Notes: generated by a model not told the origin, from the letters alone. Counted from the stretch's first letter, positions 18,033 to 27,300 are shown. The stretch is DNA of 64,000 bases from Elizabethkingia meningoseptica_A (GCF_045762675.1 NZ_JBJDLK010000003.1:496001-560000), one strand, 5' to 3'. Translations and numbers: made by a program.

Positions 18033-18784
18033 TAGACTTTCCGGTAACATTACATCTTTTCGGTAAAAGTATTTTACTGCATCCCGTATTGGAATCACTT
18101 GGTATATTCCTCGGGATGCGTTATTACTTCTATTTAAAAAGAAAATCCCCGGAAAAACTACCACTTCATATTTCTCTAGCAGTAATAGCAGGAGCGACAG
18201 CCGGAGCGCTTATAGGATCAAAATTGCTTGGAAATCTTGAAAATCCATATACTTTATTTTCCAATGCCTTTTCATTAAAGAAATTCTGGTCCAACAATAC
18301 AATTGTTGGCGGGCTGGCTTTGGGTCTGGTAGGAGTAGAGCTGGCGAAAAAAATAGTCGGACACAAAGACAGTACGGGAGATCTCATTACATTTCCGTTG
18401 ATATTAGCCATTATTATCGGAAGAATCGGGTGTTTTTTTACAGGTATTTATGAAGAAACTTATGGATTACCTACGGATTCAGTTTTTGGAATGCATTTAG
18501 GAGATGAATATCTGAGGCACCCTGTCTCACTTTATGAAATTATTTTCCTTATTCTGCTATGGATAATTTTAAAGATGATCCAAAAAAGAAATTTTCCTTC
18601 CGGTTTTGTTTTTCAGGTATTTATGTTTTCCTACTTCACTTTTCGTTTTTTTCTGGATTTCCTCAAACCACGGATTGAACTGGTGGGAAATCTGGGTGCA
18701 ATTCAGTTAACCTGTTTATTAGTGATAATTTATTACATTTATAAAATTAATGTCACATTGAGATATAATTTTGCGATAAAGTGA
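18029..18784 (+). CDS. Lgt-like integral membrane protein, catalytic residues altered
   Basis: 251 aa, about seven hydrophobic segments, related to prolipoprotein diacylglyceryl transferase (Lgt). The region matching the Lgt signature GRxGNFxNxE reads GRIGCFFTGIYEE at residues 131-143: the essential Arg is kept (R132) but Asn is Cys135. The HGG motif carrying the Lgt essential His appears as IVGG. A canonical Lgt role is therefore doubtful. It is translationally coupled to the nucleosidase and followed by a 79-aa membrane protein and a radical SAM enzyme, which points to a lipid-modifying group. Family assignment is good; function unknown. Confidence 0.75.
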   Translation: MIDFPVTLHLFGKSILLHPVLESLGIFLGMRYYFYLKRKSPEKLPLHISLAVIAGATAGALIGSKLLGNLENPYTLFSNAFSLKKFWSNNTIVGGLALGLVGVELAKKIVGHKDSTGDLITFPLILAIIIGRIGCFFTGIYEETYGLPTDSVFGMHLGDEYLRHPVSLYEIIFLILLWIILKMIQKRNFPSGFVFQVFMFSYFTFRFFLDFLKPRIELVGNLGAIQLTCLLVIIYYIYKINVTLRYNFAIK

Positions 18785-18823
18785 TCATTATTAAATTATA
18801 AATACAATTAAAAACATAAAAAA

Positions 18824-19063
18824 ATGGCTCATATATTAACTTTACTGGAAGTGGGAAATCTGGCCGGAATAGTTGTAATGATTATAGGAATGATCGCAGG
18901 AATTGCATTTGTAGTTGGAGTTGTGGTTGCTGTGATTGTAAAACTTATTTATGAATCCGGAGACGGTAAGAAATTTTCCAAAGGTAATTTCTGGCTGACA
19001 GTCCTGATTGTGATGATGATTATAGGATTGATTAGCGGAATGATTTGCGGTGGTGGATTTTAA
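18824..19063 (+). CDS. Small two-helix membrane protein
   Basis: 79 aa, unrecognised. Two long hydrophobic helices (about residues 11-41 and 56-75) flank a short charged loop ESGDGKKFSKGN. The C-terminus is Gly-rich with one Cys (MICGGGF). It lies between the Lgt-like gene and the radical SAM gene on the same strand with 39- and 16-bp gaps, so it is probably in the same transcript and may act as a membrane partner. Confidence 0.7.
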   Translation: MAHILTLLEVGNLAGIVVMIIGMIAGIAFVVGVVVAVIVKLIYESGDGKKFSKGNFWLTVLIVMMIIGLISGMICGGGF

Positions 19064-19079
19064 AAATATTTGACAAACT

Positions 19080-20483
19080 ATGCCTGTTAGAAATTATACA
19101 TATTACGATTATACCATGAGTCTTTGCCCTGACTGTCTGAAAAGAGTGGGAGCAAAAATTATCATTGAGGATGACGCTGTTTTTATGACGAAAAGATGCC
19201 CGGATCATGGGTTTTTCAAGACCAAAATAGCGACAGATGCCCACTATTATAAAAACATCAGAAACTATAATAAAGCTTCTGAAATGCCTTTACATTTTGG
19301 TACAGATGTTCTATACGGCTGTCCCTATGATTGTGGCCTGTGTGTGGATCATGAACAGCACAGCTGTTTATCTATTGTAGAAGTTACAGACCGTTGTAAT
19401 CTTAGTTGCCCAACATGTTATGCCATGTCTTCTCCTCACTATGGAAGCCACAGGTCTCTTGAAGAAATAGAAGCAATGTTCGATGTCATTGTAAAAAATG
19501 AAGGTGAGCCGGATGTTGTACAGATCAGTGGCGGAGAACCGACAATCCATCCGGAGTTTTTCAAAATAATGGATATTGCCAAGTCTAAACCGATAAAGCA
19601 CCTGATGCTGAATACCAATGGCATAAGAATCGCAAATGATCCCGGTTTTGCTGAAAAATTAGCTGCTTATGCTCCGGAGTTTGAGATTTATTTGCAGTTT
19701 GATTCTTTTAAACCGGAAGTATTAACGGATTTCCGTGGAAAAGATCTTACAGATATCCGGATGAAAGCATTAGAAAAGCTAAATGAGCTTAATCTTTCCA
19801 CAACTCTGGTAGTGGTTCTGCAACAGGGAAAAAATACGGATGAAATAGGGAAGATTATTGAGTTTGCTCTTCAGCAGAAATGCGTACGCGGAATAACCTT
19901 CCAGCCGGTAGAAATTGCCGGAAGAAACAGAGAGGATTCTCCACATGAAAAAATAACGTTAACCGAAGTACGTCAGGAAATTATAAATCAGTTTCCATTA
20001 TTAACGCCGGATGATATTATTCCGGTTCCCTGTAATCCCGATGCTCTGGCAATGGGATATATGCTGAAACTACAGGGAGAAACAATTCCCTTAACCCGCT
20101 ATATAAATCCTGCGGATTTGCTGAATAATGAATCTAAAAATACAATTGTTTATGAGCAGGATGAAGGGCTTAAAATGCAGCTTGTCGATATTTTCAGTAC
20201 CGGAATATCGGTAGATAAAGTTCAGCCGAAAGTCAATCAGTTATTGTGCTGTTTACCGGAGGTTTGTGCACCGGATCTGGAATATGAAAATCTTTTCCGT
20301 ATCATCATTATGAATTTTATGGATGCATATGATTTCGACGTAAGAGCGGTGAAAAAATCCTGTGTTCACATTGTAAATAAAGATCTGAAATTAATCCCAT
20401 TTGAAACTATGAATCTTTTTTACAGGGATGAAAAACAGCAGTATCTTAATGAATTAAGAGAAGATAACAGAGTTCTGTTTTAA
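19080..20483 (+). CDS. Radical SAM enzyme of the MJ0619/Tes-like group
   Basis: 467 aa. The [4Fe-4S] radical SAM motif CNLSCPTC gives C106, C110 and C113. An N-terminal Cys-rich part (SLCPDCLKR, RCPDHGFF, GCPYDCGLCVDHEQHSC) could hold extra metal or cluster sites. The C-terminal VKKSCVHIVNKDLKLIPFET also resembles the class D methylase/tetraether-synthase group (MJ0619, archaeal Tes), whose members act on pterin precursors or join lipid alkyl chains. The assignment rests on remembered motif patterns. Genetic linkage to an Lgt-like protein suggests a lipid or lipoprotein substrate here. A strong terminator follows. Confidence 0.8.
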   Translation: MPVRNYTYYDYTMSLCPDCLKRVGAKIIIEDDAVFMTKRCPDHGFFKTKIATDAHYYKNIRNYNKASEMPLHFGTDVLYGCPYDCGLCVDHEQHSCLSIVEVTDRCNLSCPTCYAMSSPHYGSHRSLEEIEAMFDVIVKNEGEPDVVQISGGEPTIHPEFFKIMDIAKSKPIKHLMLNTNGIRIANDPGFAEKLAAYAPEFEIYLQFDSFKPEVLTDFRGKDLTDIRMKALEKLNELNLSTTLVVVLQQGKNTDEIGKIIEFALQQKCVRGITFQPVEIAGRNREDSPHEKITLTEVRQEIINQFPLLTPDDIIPVPCNPDALAMGYMLKLQGETIPLTRYINPADLLNNESKNTIVYEQDEGLKMQLVDIFSTGISVDKVQPKVNQLLCCLPEVCAPDLEYENLFRIIIMNFMDAYDFDVRAVKKSCVHIVNKDLKLIPFETMNLFYRDEKQQYLNELREDNRVLF

Positions 20484-20514
20484 AGACTAAAGGACTTATC
20501 TCTACATACTTATA

Positions 20515-20545
20515 GGGCTGTATCAAAACGATACGGCCTTTTTTA
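20515..20545 (+). terminator. Terminator of the nucleosidase-radical SAM operon
   Basis: GGCTGTATC (20515-20523) pairs with GATACGGCC (20529-20537) over a 5-nt loop, followed by a T-run. The stem is 9 bp with one G-U pair. Confidence 0.85.
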
Positions 20546-20583
20546 TTTTCACTACCAGCCGGAAGTACTCAATTTAGATAAAA

Positions 20584-20645
20584 CGTCAGTTCGAGTGGCG
20601 TTATTCGAAATGTAATGAATAATAATGATGTATCGAGAACAGATA
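20584..20645. repeat. 62-bp REP-like element, copy A1
   Basis: Shares 57 of 62 bases by eye with the copy at 21351-21412. It runs from CGTCAGTTCGAGTGGC to CGAGAACAGATA. An internal hairpin TTATTC/GAATAA is kept in both copies although the loop differs, and the outer GTTC/GAAC ends are complementary. The region 20484-21048 carries no gene. Confidence 0.8.
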
Positions 20646-20656
20646 CAAAAGCTTCA

Positions 20657-20790
20657 CACAAAGGCACAAAATATTTTATGAAGTTAAGCGGCTTTAAGGC
20701 ACAGGAAACTCAAAGATTAAAGTATTGCGTAGCAATTCGTGCCTTAAAAACATACAGAAAATAGGAAACAGCTTATTGCCCTTGTGTTGA
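20657..20790. repeat. Nested-palindrome repeat, copy B1 (degenerate)
   Basis: Begins CACAAAGGCAC. An inner inverted repeat TTTAAGGCAC ... GTGCCTTAAA brackets a segment with ATTGCGTAGCAATTC, which is itself a small palindrome. The outer right arm is degraded compared with copy B2. Confidence 0.65.
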
Positions 20791-20839
20791 AGAGTGTGAA
20801 ATATTAAAAAATCAAAATTCTTTTCAGATAAAATATAAT

Positions 20840-20874
20840 GCGTCAAGTTTTGACGCTATGCCCGTTTACATTTG
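20840..20874 (+). promoter_or_regulatory. Promoter-like module P1
   Basis: GCGTCAAGTTTTGACGC (20840-20856) is a perfect 7-3-7 inverted repeat. TACATTTG, a full match to the -7 consensus, lies at 20867-20874. The distance from the TTG of the repeat to the box is 14 nt in this and two further copies. No open reading frame follows immediately, so this copy may be orphaned. Confidence 0.55.
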
Positions 20875-20969
20875 CTTCATCGTCAGGAATCAGACATTAG
20901 TTTTTAGTTTTAATCCTGAAACATCCATAAAATCATAAAAAATAAAAAAAAGATAAGACAATTTTTAAT

Positions 20970-21004
20970 GCGACAAGTTTTGGCGTCACGGCGTTTTAGC
21001 TTTG
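20970..21004 (+). promoter_or_regulatory. Promoter-like module P2
   Basis: GCGACAAGTTTTGGCGT (20970-20986) is a weaker inverted repeat, followed after the same spacing by TAGCTTTG (20997-21004). It stands 45 bp before the 63-aa reading frame at 21049. Confidence 0.55.
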
Positions 21005-21048
21005 ACCAATAACAGAAAAATAAAAATTTTAAAACACCCAAACACAAA

Positions 21049-21240
21049 ATGAAAACAAGAACAGATAATACAATAAATGAGCTTGATCATCTGAGTGCAT
21101 CTCAGGTTCTCAGCCATCAGGATAAAACCGAAGTAGATTTTGATTTCTATCTGAATGAACTTGAAACATTCTTTATGGAAGATTTTGACCATGCCGATTT
21201 ATCCGAATATCAGGAAAGCACAGATATTGAAATTTTTTAA
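21049..21240 (+). CDS. Small acidic protein, unknown
   Basis: 63 aa, rich in Asp/Glu, with no membrane segment or signal. No family recognised. It is supported by the promoter-like module P2 directly upstream and by lying in a repeat-rich accessory region where little else is open. It could be a regulator partner or antitoxin-like peptide, but no motif shows this. Confidence 0.45.
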   Translation: MKTRTDNTINELDHLSASQVLSHQDKTEVDFDFYLNELETFFMEDFDHADLSEYQESTDIEIF

Positions 21241-21350
21241 TAACCTGCTGAAAAAGTATAGTCGATAGGTCGCTAAGAGTTTAATATCTGTGAAATCTGC
21301 ATGTGAAGATCTTAACCATACAGCTTCAATTAAAAAATAGTTAGATATGA

Positions 21351-21412
21351 CGTCAGTTCGAGTGGCATTATTCGAAATGCTATGGAGAATAATGATGTAT
21401 CGAGAACAGATA
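21351..21412. repeat. 62-bp REP-like element, copy A2
   Basis: Second copy of the element at 20584-20645, same orientation, with about five substitutions clustered in the hairpin loop. As at the first site, a B-type palindrome follows, so A and B move or duplicate together. Confidence 0.8.
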
Positions 21413-21454
21413 TGAAATATGAAGACGGATAGAATCCTCTATGCATATATGTAT

Positions 21455-21622
21455 CACAAAGGCACAAAATATTTTAATGGAATAAGTGGAATTAAGGCAC
21501 AGGAAACTCAAAGATTTTCATTTTGAGATGTTAAACATTGCGTAGTAATTCGTGCCTTAAAAGCATAAAGAAAAATAAAAAACAGCCTGGTGCCTTTGTG
21601 TTGAATAAGGAGAAAGATTAAA
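21455..21622. repeat. Nested-palindrome repeat, copy B2 (intact)
   Basis: Outer arms CACAAAGGCAC (21455-21465) and GTGCCTTTGTG (21590-21600) are perfectly complementary. Inner arms TTAAGGCAC and GTGCCTTAA nest inside. Bases 21510-21622 repeat nearly exactly at 21704-21815. This type of palindrome recurs in flavobacterial intergenic DNA; its function is unknown. Confidence 0.75.
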
Positions 21623-21703
21623 CCACATAGGAGCGTGTCTTTTTCCTGCAAAGAACACATAGATTTCCAGGGAAATAACACATCAGAGAGTGTAAATAAA
21701 ACC

Positions 21704-21815
21704 AAAGATTTTCATTTTGAGATGTTAAACATTGCGTAGCAATTCGTGCCTTAAAAGCATAAAGAAAAATAAAAACAGCCTGGTGCCTTTGTGTTGAATA
21801 AGGAGAAAGATTAAA
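21704..21815. repeat. Nested-palindrome repeat, copy B3 (5'-truncated)
   Basis: 112 bp that differ from 21510-21622 by one substitution and one A-run indel, missing the left half of the palindrome. Such near identity implies a recent local duplication. It continues into promoter-like module P3. Confidence 0.75.
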
Positions 21816-21846
21816 AAATCAAAAATAATTTCAAATAAAATATAAT

Positions 21847-21881
21847 GCGTCAAGTTTTGGCGCCACGGCGGATGATCTTTG
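21847..21881 (+). promoter_or_regulatory. Promoter-like module P3 upstream of the toxin locus
   Basis: GCGTCAAGTTTTGGCGC (21847-21863) is an inverted repeat with one mismatch, followed at the same 14-nt spacing by GATCTTTG (21874-21881), one base off TAnnTTTG. It is about 200 bp upstream of the 581-aa gene and is the last promoter-like element before the RHS operon. Confidence 0.5.
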
Positions 21882-21970
21882 TCCCGGAAAGGAAAAACGC
21901 TAAACACAAAAATATAAAGGATGTACATCAGAATATATTAAAACAAGTTTAATTCATTAAAAACACAATT

Positions 21971-22063
21971 ATGAAAGACCCACCCGCTAGCTATGCTGTA
22001 CAATGTAAAAAGTACAATGTACCATACAGAAAAAAATCAAAAAAATCAATTTTAACAACTTAA
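21971..22063 (+). CDS. Possible 30-aa leader peptide
   Basis: ATG-to-TAA frame encoding a basic peptide that starts MKDPPASYAVQCKK and ends KKSILTT. It ends 16 bp before the 581-aa gene, and the bases before both start codons are alike (ACAATTATG). It contains two copies of GTACAATGTA. It could be a leader or regulatory peptide, or chance. Confidence 0.3.
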   Translation: MKDPPASYAVQCKKYNVPYRKKSKKSILTT

Positions 22064-22079
22064 TTAAAAATTTACAATT

Positions 22080-23825
22080 ATGACATCAAAAACAGAATTA
22101 AAAAGTTATTTCGAAAACGGCGACATCCCCAATCAGGAACAGTTTTGGGCATGGATGGACAGCTATTGGCACAAAGAAGAAGCCATTGATTCCAACGCCA
22201 TGCAGTATACCAATACACAACCAACGGTATATAAAGTGGGCGGAGTTCCTACAGGAACTACCTTCGACAAAATGCCTATTAAAGAGGTATTAAACTATAT
22301 CTTTTATGGAAAAGTAGATTTAACGACTACGGAAATTAAATTTAAAATCAGAACTACCCAGCCTAATGAAAGAGTGCCAATTGCCATGCTAAGAACTGCT
22401 GCTGAAGTTGCACAGGCTAAAGTTAACTACGGTGATGGAAAAGAGGAAATGATCGCCATACTTACCTATAACGGTTCAGAATCCTGGACTGACGGAGATG
22501 GGAATACCCATTACATTGACACCGGAAACACCTTTTATCATGTTTATGAAACCGCCGGTGATTATGATATTACCATCAATGCAGAAGCCAATGTAAGCTA
22601 TGCCAGATTCTGTGAAGGACTTAATAAAAGTTCTCAGGGATATTTTGAACCTACAATTAACAATTATATTGTAGAAATCTCAAAATTCAAATCAGATTCT
22701 TTAACCAATCTGGATTATACTTTTGCGGGTTTATCGCAGGCGAATGTAACAGCCGGTTTTAAACTGGAAACACCGAAGGTGGAAACCATGGATGTAGCAT
22801 TTTATGGCTTTGGAGAAGGACGGGAATTTGAAGCTTTCCCGGCGGATATGCTATCGCAGATTACCAAACCAACAGGATTAAGAGGAACCTTCTTCAGAGC
22901 TGGTCTTAAAAAGATCTTACCGGGATTCCTGGATAGTTTCTTCAATCTGGAAACCGTATTCGAATGTTTTAAAAATTCAAAATTAGGGAAAGGCTATTAC
23001 AACGGTGTTTATCCTTGGGACTACAGAGACAAGCATTCCATAGATTCTTCTTATGATTTTATTCCGGTATCCTTATTCTGGAAGAATCCTAAATTAAAAG
23101 ATGTATCTCACTGCTTCAATTACATCGGAGAAGGCTGGTTTGGAAACTTTACTTCGGGATATTTGGCCTATAATATAGTGAGAAGAGAGCTGTTCTGGAA
23201 CGGTAAATCCTTGGGCAATACAAAAGGAACGATTGAAAATGCCTTCTATATGTTTGCTAAAAACAACAGAATTATGTGTGAAGCCAATATCCTGAAATAT
23301 GCCCCTGAAATGAAACATATCGGTGGGATGTTTACACAGACCAATCAGGTTATTCATGCAATCAGCTGGGGTGGAATGATCCCTATTGCGAAGAATGAGA
23401 CGACTTCTATTCGTTCTTATGATGGCGGACAACCTATTGAGGTGGAAGGAAATGGTTTGACATTCGATCTGAATGTGATGTTCCCGGAAGCAAGTTATCC
23501 AAAGATCCTTACGCTGAATGGAGCATTTACAAATGCAGTGGCTAATGGTGACGGATTTAATCATGCTATAGACTATAGCTGGGCAGCAAGTCCGGTAACA
23601 ATAGATCAGAGTTTCAACGGTGCAGCATTCTTAGCTAAATTCCCGAATGCCAAAGCCGGAAGTGTAGATGCATATGCTCAACAAATGCTGGGACAATCCG
23701 GAGGTTCAGAAATTGATAAAGCAGACGGCAGAAATGGCGTATTCTTTATGCTGGATCAGGACAACAGAATCACGGATAAGACTACAATTCCTGCATTAGT
23801 GTTCAATAACGCGATTCCATACTAG
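22080..23825 (+). CDS. PKD/surface-type protein with phage-tail-like N-terminus
   Basis: 581 aa, unknown function. The N-terminus (ELKSYFENGDIPNQEQFW, then WMDSYWHKEEAI) resembles the start of many Bacteroidetes phage tail or baseplate-associated proteins. Around residues 115-180 a PKD-like strand pattern is visible (KVNYGDGKEE ... HVYETAGDYDITI). Residues about 210-430 contain BspA/DUF285-like units (LDYTFAGL, DVAFYGFGEG, LETVFECF, AFYMFAKN). No signal peptide. It precedes the 75-aa gene and the RHS protein on the same strand and may be a structural or targeting partner of that toxin. Confidence 0.6.
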   Translation: MTSKTELKSYFENGDIPNQEQFWAWMDSYWHKEEAIDSNAMQYTNTQPTVYKVGGVPTGTTFDKMPIKEVLNYIFYGKVDLTTTEIKFKIRTTQPNERVPIAMLRTAAEVAQAKVNYGDGKEEMIAILTYNGSESWTDGDGNTHYIDTGNTFYHVYETAGDYDITINAEANVSYARFCEGLNKSSQGYFEPTINNYIVEISKFKSDSLTNLDYTFAGLSQANVTAGFKLETPKVETMDVAFYGFGEGREFEAFPADMLSQITKPTGLRGTFFRAGLKKILPGFLDSFFNLETVFECFKNSKLGKGYYNGVYPWDYRDKHSIDSSYDFIPVSLFWKNPKLKDVSHCFNYIGEGWFGNFTSGYLAYNIVRRELFWNGKSLGNTKGTIENAFYMFAKNNRIMCEANILKYAPEMKHIGGMFTQTNQVIHAISWGGMIPIAKNETTSIRSYDGGQPIEVEGNGLTFDLNVMFPEASYPKILTLNGAFTNAVANGDGFNHAIDYSWAASPVTIDQSFNGAAFLAKFPNAKAGSVDAYAQQMLGQSGGSEIDKADGRNGVFFMLDQDNRITDKTTIPALVFNNAIPY

Positions 23826-23890
23826 TGAAGCAATAAGTCAATGAGTCAATAAGTGAATAGATCAATGCATCAATTTATCAATAAGTTAAC
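23826..23890. repeat. Degenerate CAATAAGT-type short repeats
   Basis: Right after the stop codon at 23825 comes a run of imperfect 8-bp units (CAATAAGT, CAATGAGT, CAATAAGT, GAATAGAT, CAATGCAT). This is low-complexity filler of a kind also seen at 41654-41747 in this window. Confidence 0.5.
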
Positions 23891-24028
23891 AGATGAATAT
23901 TACCAATGGCTTATTACTTATCGCTCATGACCCATTTTAAGTAATCAATAAAATTTTAAAGTTCCCTTAAAAATTGATCTGAAAAAGGTCAACAGGGAGA
24001 ACTATGTCTAAAAATTAAAGAATAAGTT

Positions 24029-24256
24029 ATGAATACTAACAATCAAAATCAGGAATCGCCTGTAGTAGGACAAGACAATAATGGTCTTGCAGTAAACGGG
24101 TTACCTGCTGAAGAAGTATTTCAAGTAGGCGTTAGCAAAATCGGATATGCCTATATCTATGAAAAGAAGGATATACCCATTCCGTCTGATGCTGATCTGA
24201 TCTTCAGATACGATGAAGCCGGAAACCAGATTCTTCGGGAAATGCTTGTGCAGTAA
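24029..24256 (+). CDS. 75-aa protein upstream of the RHS gene
   Basis: 75 aa, unrecognised, no signal or membrane segment. The first 25 residues are polar and Asn/Gln-rich. The rest (VFQVGVSKIGYAYIYEKKDIP, then FRYDEAGNQILRE) looks like a small folded domain, and its end resembles a single RHS/YD strand. It lies between the 581-aa protein and the RHS toxin on the same strand, about 107 bp from the latter; a small accessory or chaperone role is a guess. Confidence 0.6.
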   Translation: MNTNNQNQESPVVGQDNNGLAVNGLPAEEVFQVGVSKIGYAYIYEKKDIPIPSDADLIFRYDEAGNQILREMLVQ

Positions 24257-24362
24257 CCCGGGAGTATCATAAAGCAGAATCAAGGGAGATAAAGTTATGC
24301 TGATGCTCCCTGATTCTTCAGTGAAAATTAACAAAATCAAAAATTAATTAAAAAATCAAATT

Positions 24363-27300
24363 ATGAAAGATTTACAAAAAGATTCCCTATCAGTGGAGTT
24401 GGAAAATAATTCTAATAATATCATAGATCCTGCGAATACAAATGATATTACAATAGATGTGAATTGGGATGAACTTCCAGATACCCCATATGGAACCATT
24501 GGAACTATTCCATTCCATGATACTATGGGAAAAATTGATGTGAATGGTGGCGGACAATTGCAATATACGCTACCCATAGCATTACCGCCGGGTATAAAAA
24601 GCGTAGCACCGCAAATCTCTTTAGTATATACAAGTGGTTCCGGAAATGGAATCGCAGGCTATGGATGGAATATCTCCGGTATTACCAGTATTTCCAGAAT
24701 GGGAAAAACCATAGAAAAAGACGGTGAAGTTAAAGGTGTTCAACTGGATTATTCCGATTTCTATCAGTTTGGTGGACAAAGATTAATCTTAAAATCGGGA
24801 GAATACGGAAAAGACGGAGCAGAATATGCCACTGAAAAATACTCCAATGTCAAAATAAAGTCAGTAGGAACTAATCCTGAACAAAATGGACCTTCTTATT
24901 TTGAGCTTACTTTTGAAGATGGTTCTCAGGCTTGGTACGGCTTGAATGCAGATGGAAGAACTCCTATAGAATATAACATTACCAAATGGCAGGATAATCA
25001 GGGAAATTATATTTCTTATAATTATATTCAGGGAAATAATGTTGCTGTTATCTATAGTATTGAATGGGGTGGAAATGAAACTACCGAAATACCACATTTT
25101 AACAGTATTGTTTTCAATTATCTTGAAAGAGAATTAAGAGAATATTCTTATGTAAATGGTAAAAAGTTTGTACAGGCTAATATATTATCAAATATTATAG
25201 TTAATGCTAATGGAAGTCTTTTCAAAAAATATAGTATTACCTATAAAAAAGATGATAACGGGAACCGATATCAGTTTGTAGATAAAATTATTGAAAGTAA
25301 CTCTAAAGGAGAAAAGGCTAATCCGGTAACTTTCAGCTATCAGGAATCAAAACCAGGGGTATGGAAATCGTCTTATATCAGAGATGATAAAGATACAGGT
25401 ATTCTTTATGGAGACTTTGATGGGGATGGAAAACAGGATATTTTAAAATACAATGATGCCACTCAGGAATGTTTGGAATATGATACAAGATGGGTACCTT
25501 ATAATAACAGTTATGATGAAAGGGAAGGGTTCTATGAAAGCTATTGTGTAAGAGAAGAACCTAGACCTGGAGGGTTATATCTCTATAATAGTATTTTTGA
25601 TGATGATAAGCCCGATAAAATATATACAGGATCCTTGGGAATAACTAAAGAACACCTGAAAAAAGCTAAAGCGGTTAATCTCAAAACATTGGATGGAGAG
25701 CTGTTGCCTAGACAGGGATTTGTAACCTATAAATCTTTGTTCCCAGAGGGATTAGGAGGAAAAAAAGATCTAGAGTTTAAAGCTTATGCTATAGATGTAA
25801 AAGATAATGGTAAAGAGCTTATGGAGGTTTTTACTAAGGTGGTTCCTGGAAGTTCTTATGATAGAAGTATTCCCAGACCAACTCCTCAACATGGTGTAAA
25901 TCGTTACTGGGTAGAAACTTATATAGAAGATGAGGTCGAAGAAATAGACCTTGATGGAGATGGTCTTTCGGAACTGGTTTTCAGACTCAGAGATACTTAT
26001 TTTTGGGAGGAATACCCATCTGGTCCTAGTTCTTTACCAGAAGAAAGAACAGACACCCGCTATCGTTATTTAATTGTTCAACTTGGAGAAACAGACCCAA
26101 ATAAAATGGCGAGCAGTCTATCTATTGGACCGTTTTATGACGAAAATTTTTTCAAGACTTCTAAAAGAGGTGACTTTAACGGAGATGGTATTGTTGATTT
26201 TCTTCATTTTGATGGGGCTGGCATCCCTTACCTGGCTACTTTTAAAAAGGATGCTTCCGGTGCATTTTATATGGATACTAATCCTTATTCTAATACGGCA
26301 ATTGAAGGGTTAAGAGCAGATGCAGTAGTAGGAGACTTTACAGGAGACGGAAAGACTGATCTTTTAGTTCCACAGGCTGTAGACAGCTGGTCATGGAAGT
26401 TGTACATCTCTACAGGAAAAGGATTTGAAGTACAAAATCTGAATAAGTTTGCTTTCTTTAAAAGAGATTATAAAACTAATACTTCAGCTCTTTTGCGAAA
26501 ATTCTATGCTCAGGATCTTAACAAAGATGGAAAAGCTGACTTTATAGAGTTCTATTCATATATCAATACGGGAAGCCCTTCGGGAAGCCGGTCTTTTATT
26601 ATTTATCGTGAAAATAAAGGGATGGATGCTAATGGAAATATTGTTTTCGAAGAAAAGAATATTGATGGAAGCTGGCAAACAAGAAGTTCAAAAAATGTTG
26701 AAGGAACAACCACTATGCTATATCCATATCAGTATAGAGATGGTAATGAATATGTAACGACCAATGTTCAGAATTATGCTTTTTCAGATAAATTTGCGCA
26801 CTACACGCCTGTTTTTGGTGACTTTAGGATCAATAATTATAACGAAAATATCTTAATACTTCAAGAAGGCAGACTTATTAAATATTCTTATTATAAAGTT
26901 TCTCAAGAAGCCCTAATTAATTCTATAACCCAAGGGGGAATTACCACAAATATTGATTACAAGGAACTTGATCCCAATATTAATAAAGGTTTCTATGAAA
27001 AGATTAAGGACAAAAAGATAAAATTTCCCTATATGGAAATGGATAAGGTATCTCAATCTTATGCTGTTTCAGGACTTCGTCAGGAAGGAAGAAAGCAGGA
27101 CTTTAAATACCGTGGGTTTGTAGCACATTTACAAGGGAAGGGTGTAATCGGTTTTCGCCAGAATGCCAGATCGTCCTGGTATGCTGATGGGTATGAGAAT
27201 ACTAAAGTCTGGAGTGCTGCTGAGATAGATCCATTAAATGAGGGAATGCCTGTAAAAGAATGGTCAGTAAGAACAATTGATGACAATAATCTTATTTTTC

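Noticed and set aside
20657..21815. Repeat region as an insertion sequence or MITE with transposase
   Set aside because: No transposase frame and no target-site duplication were found; kept as repeats only.
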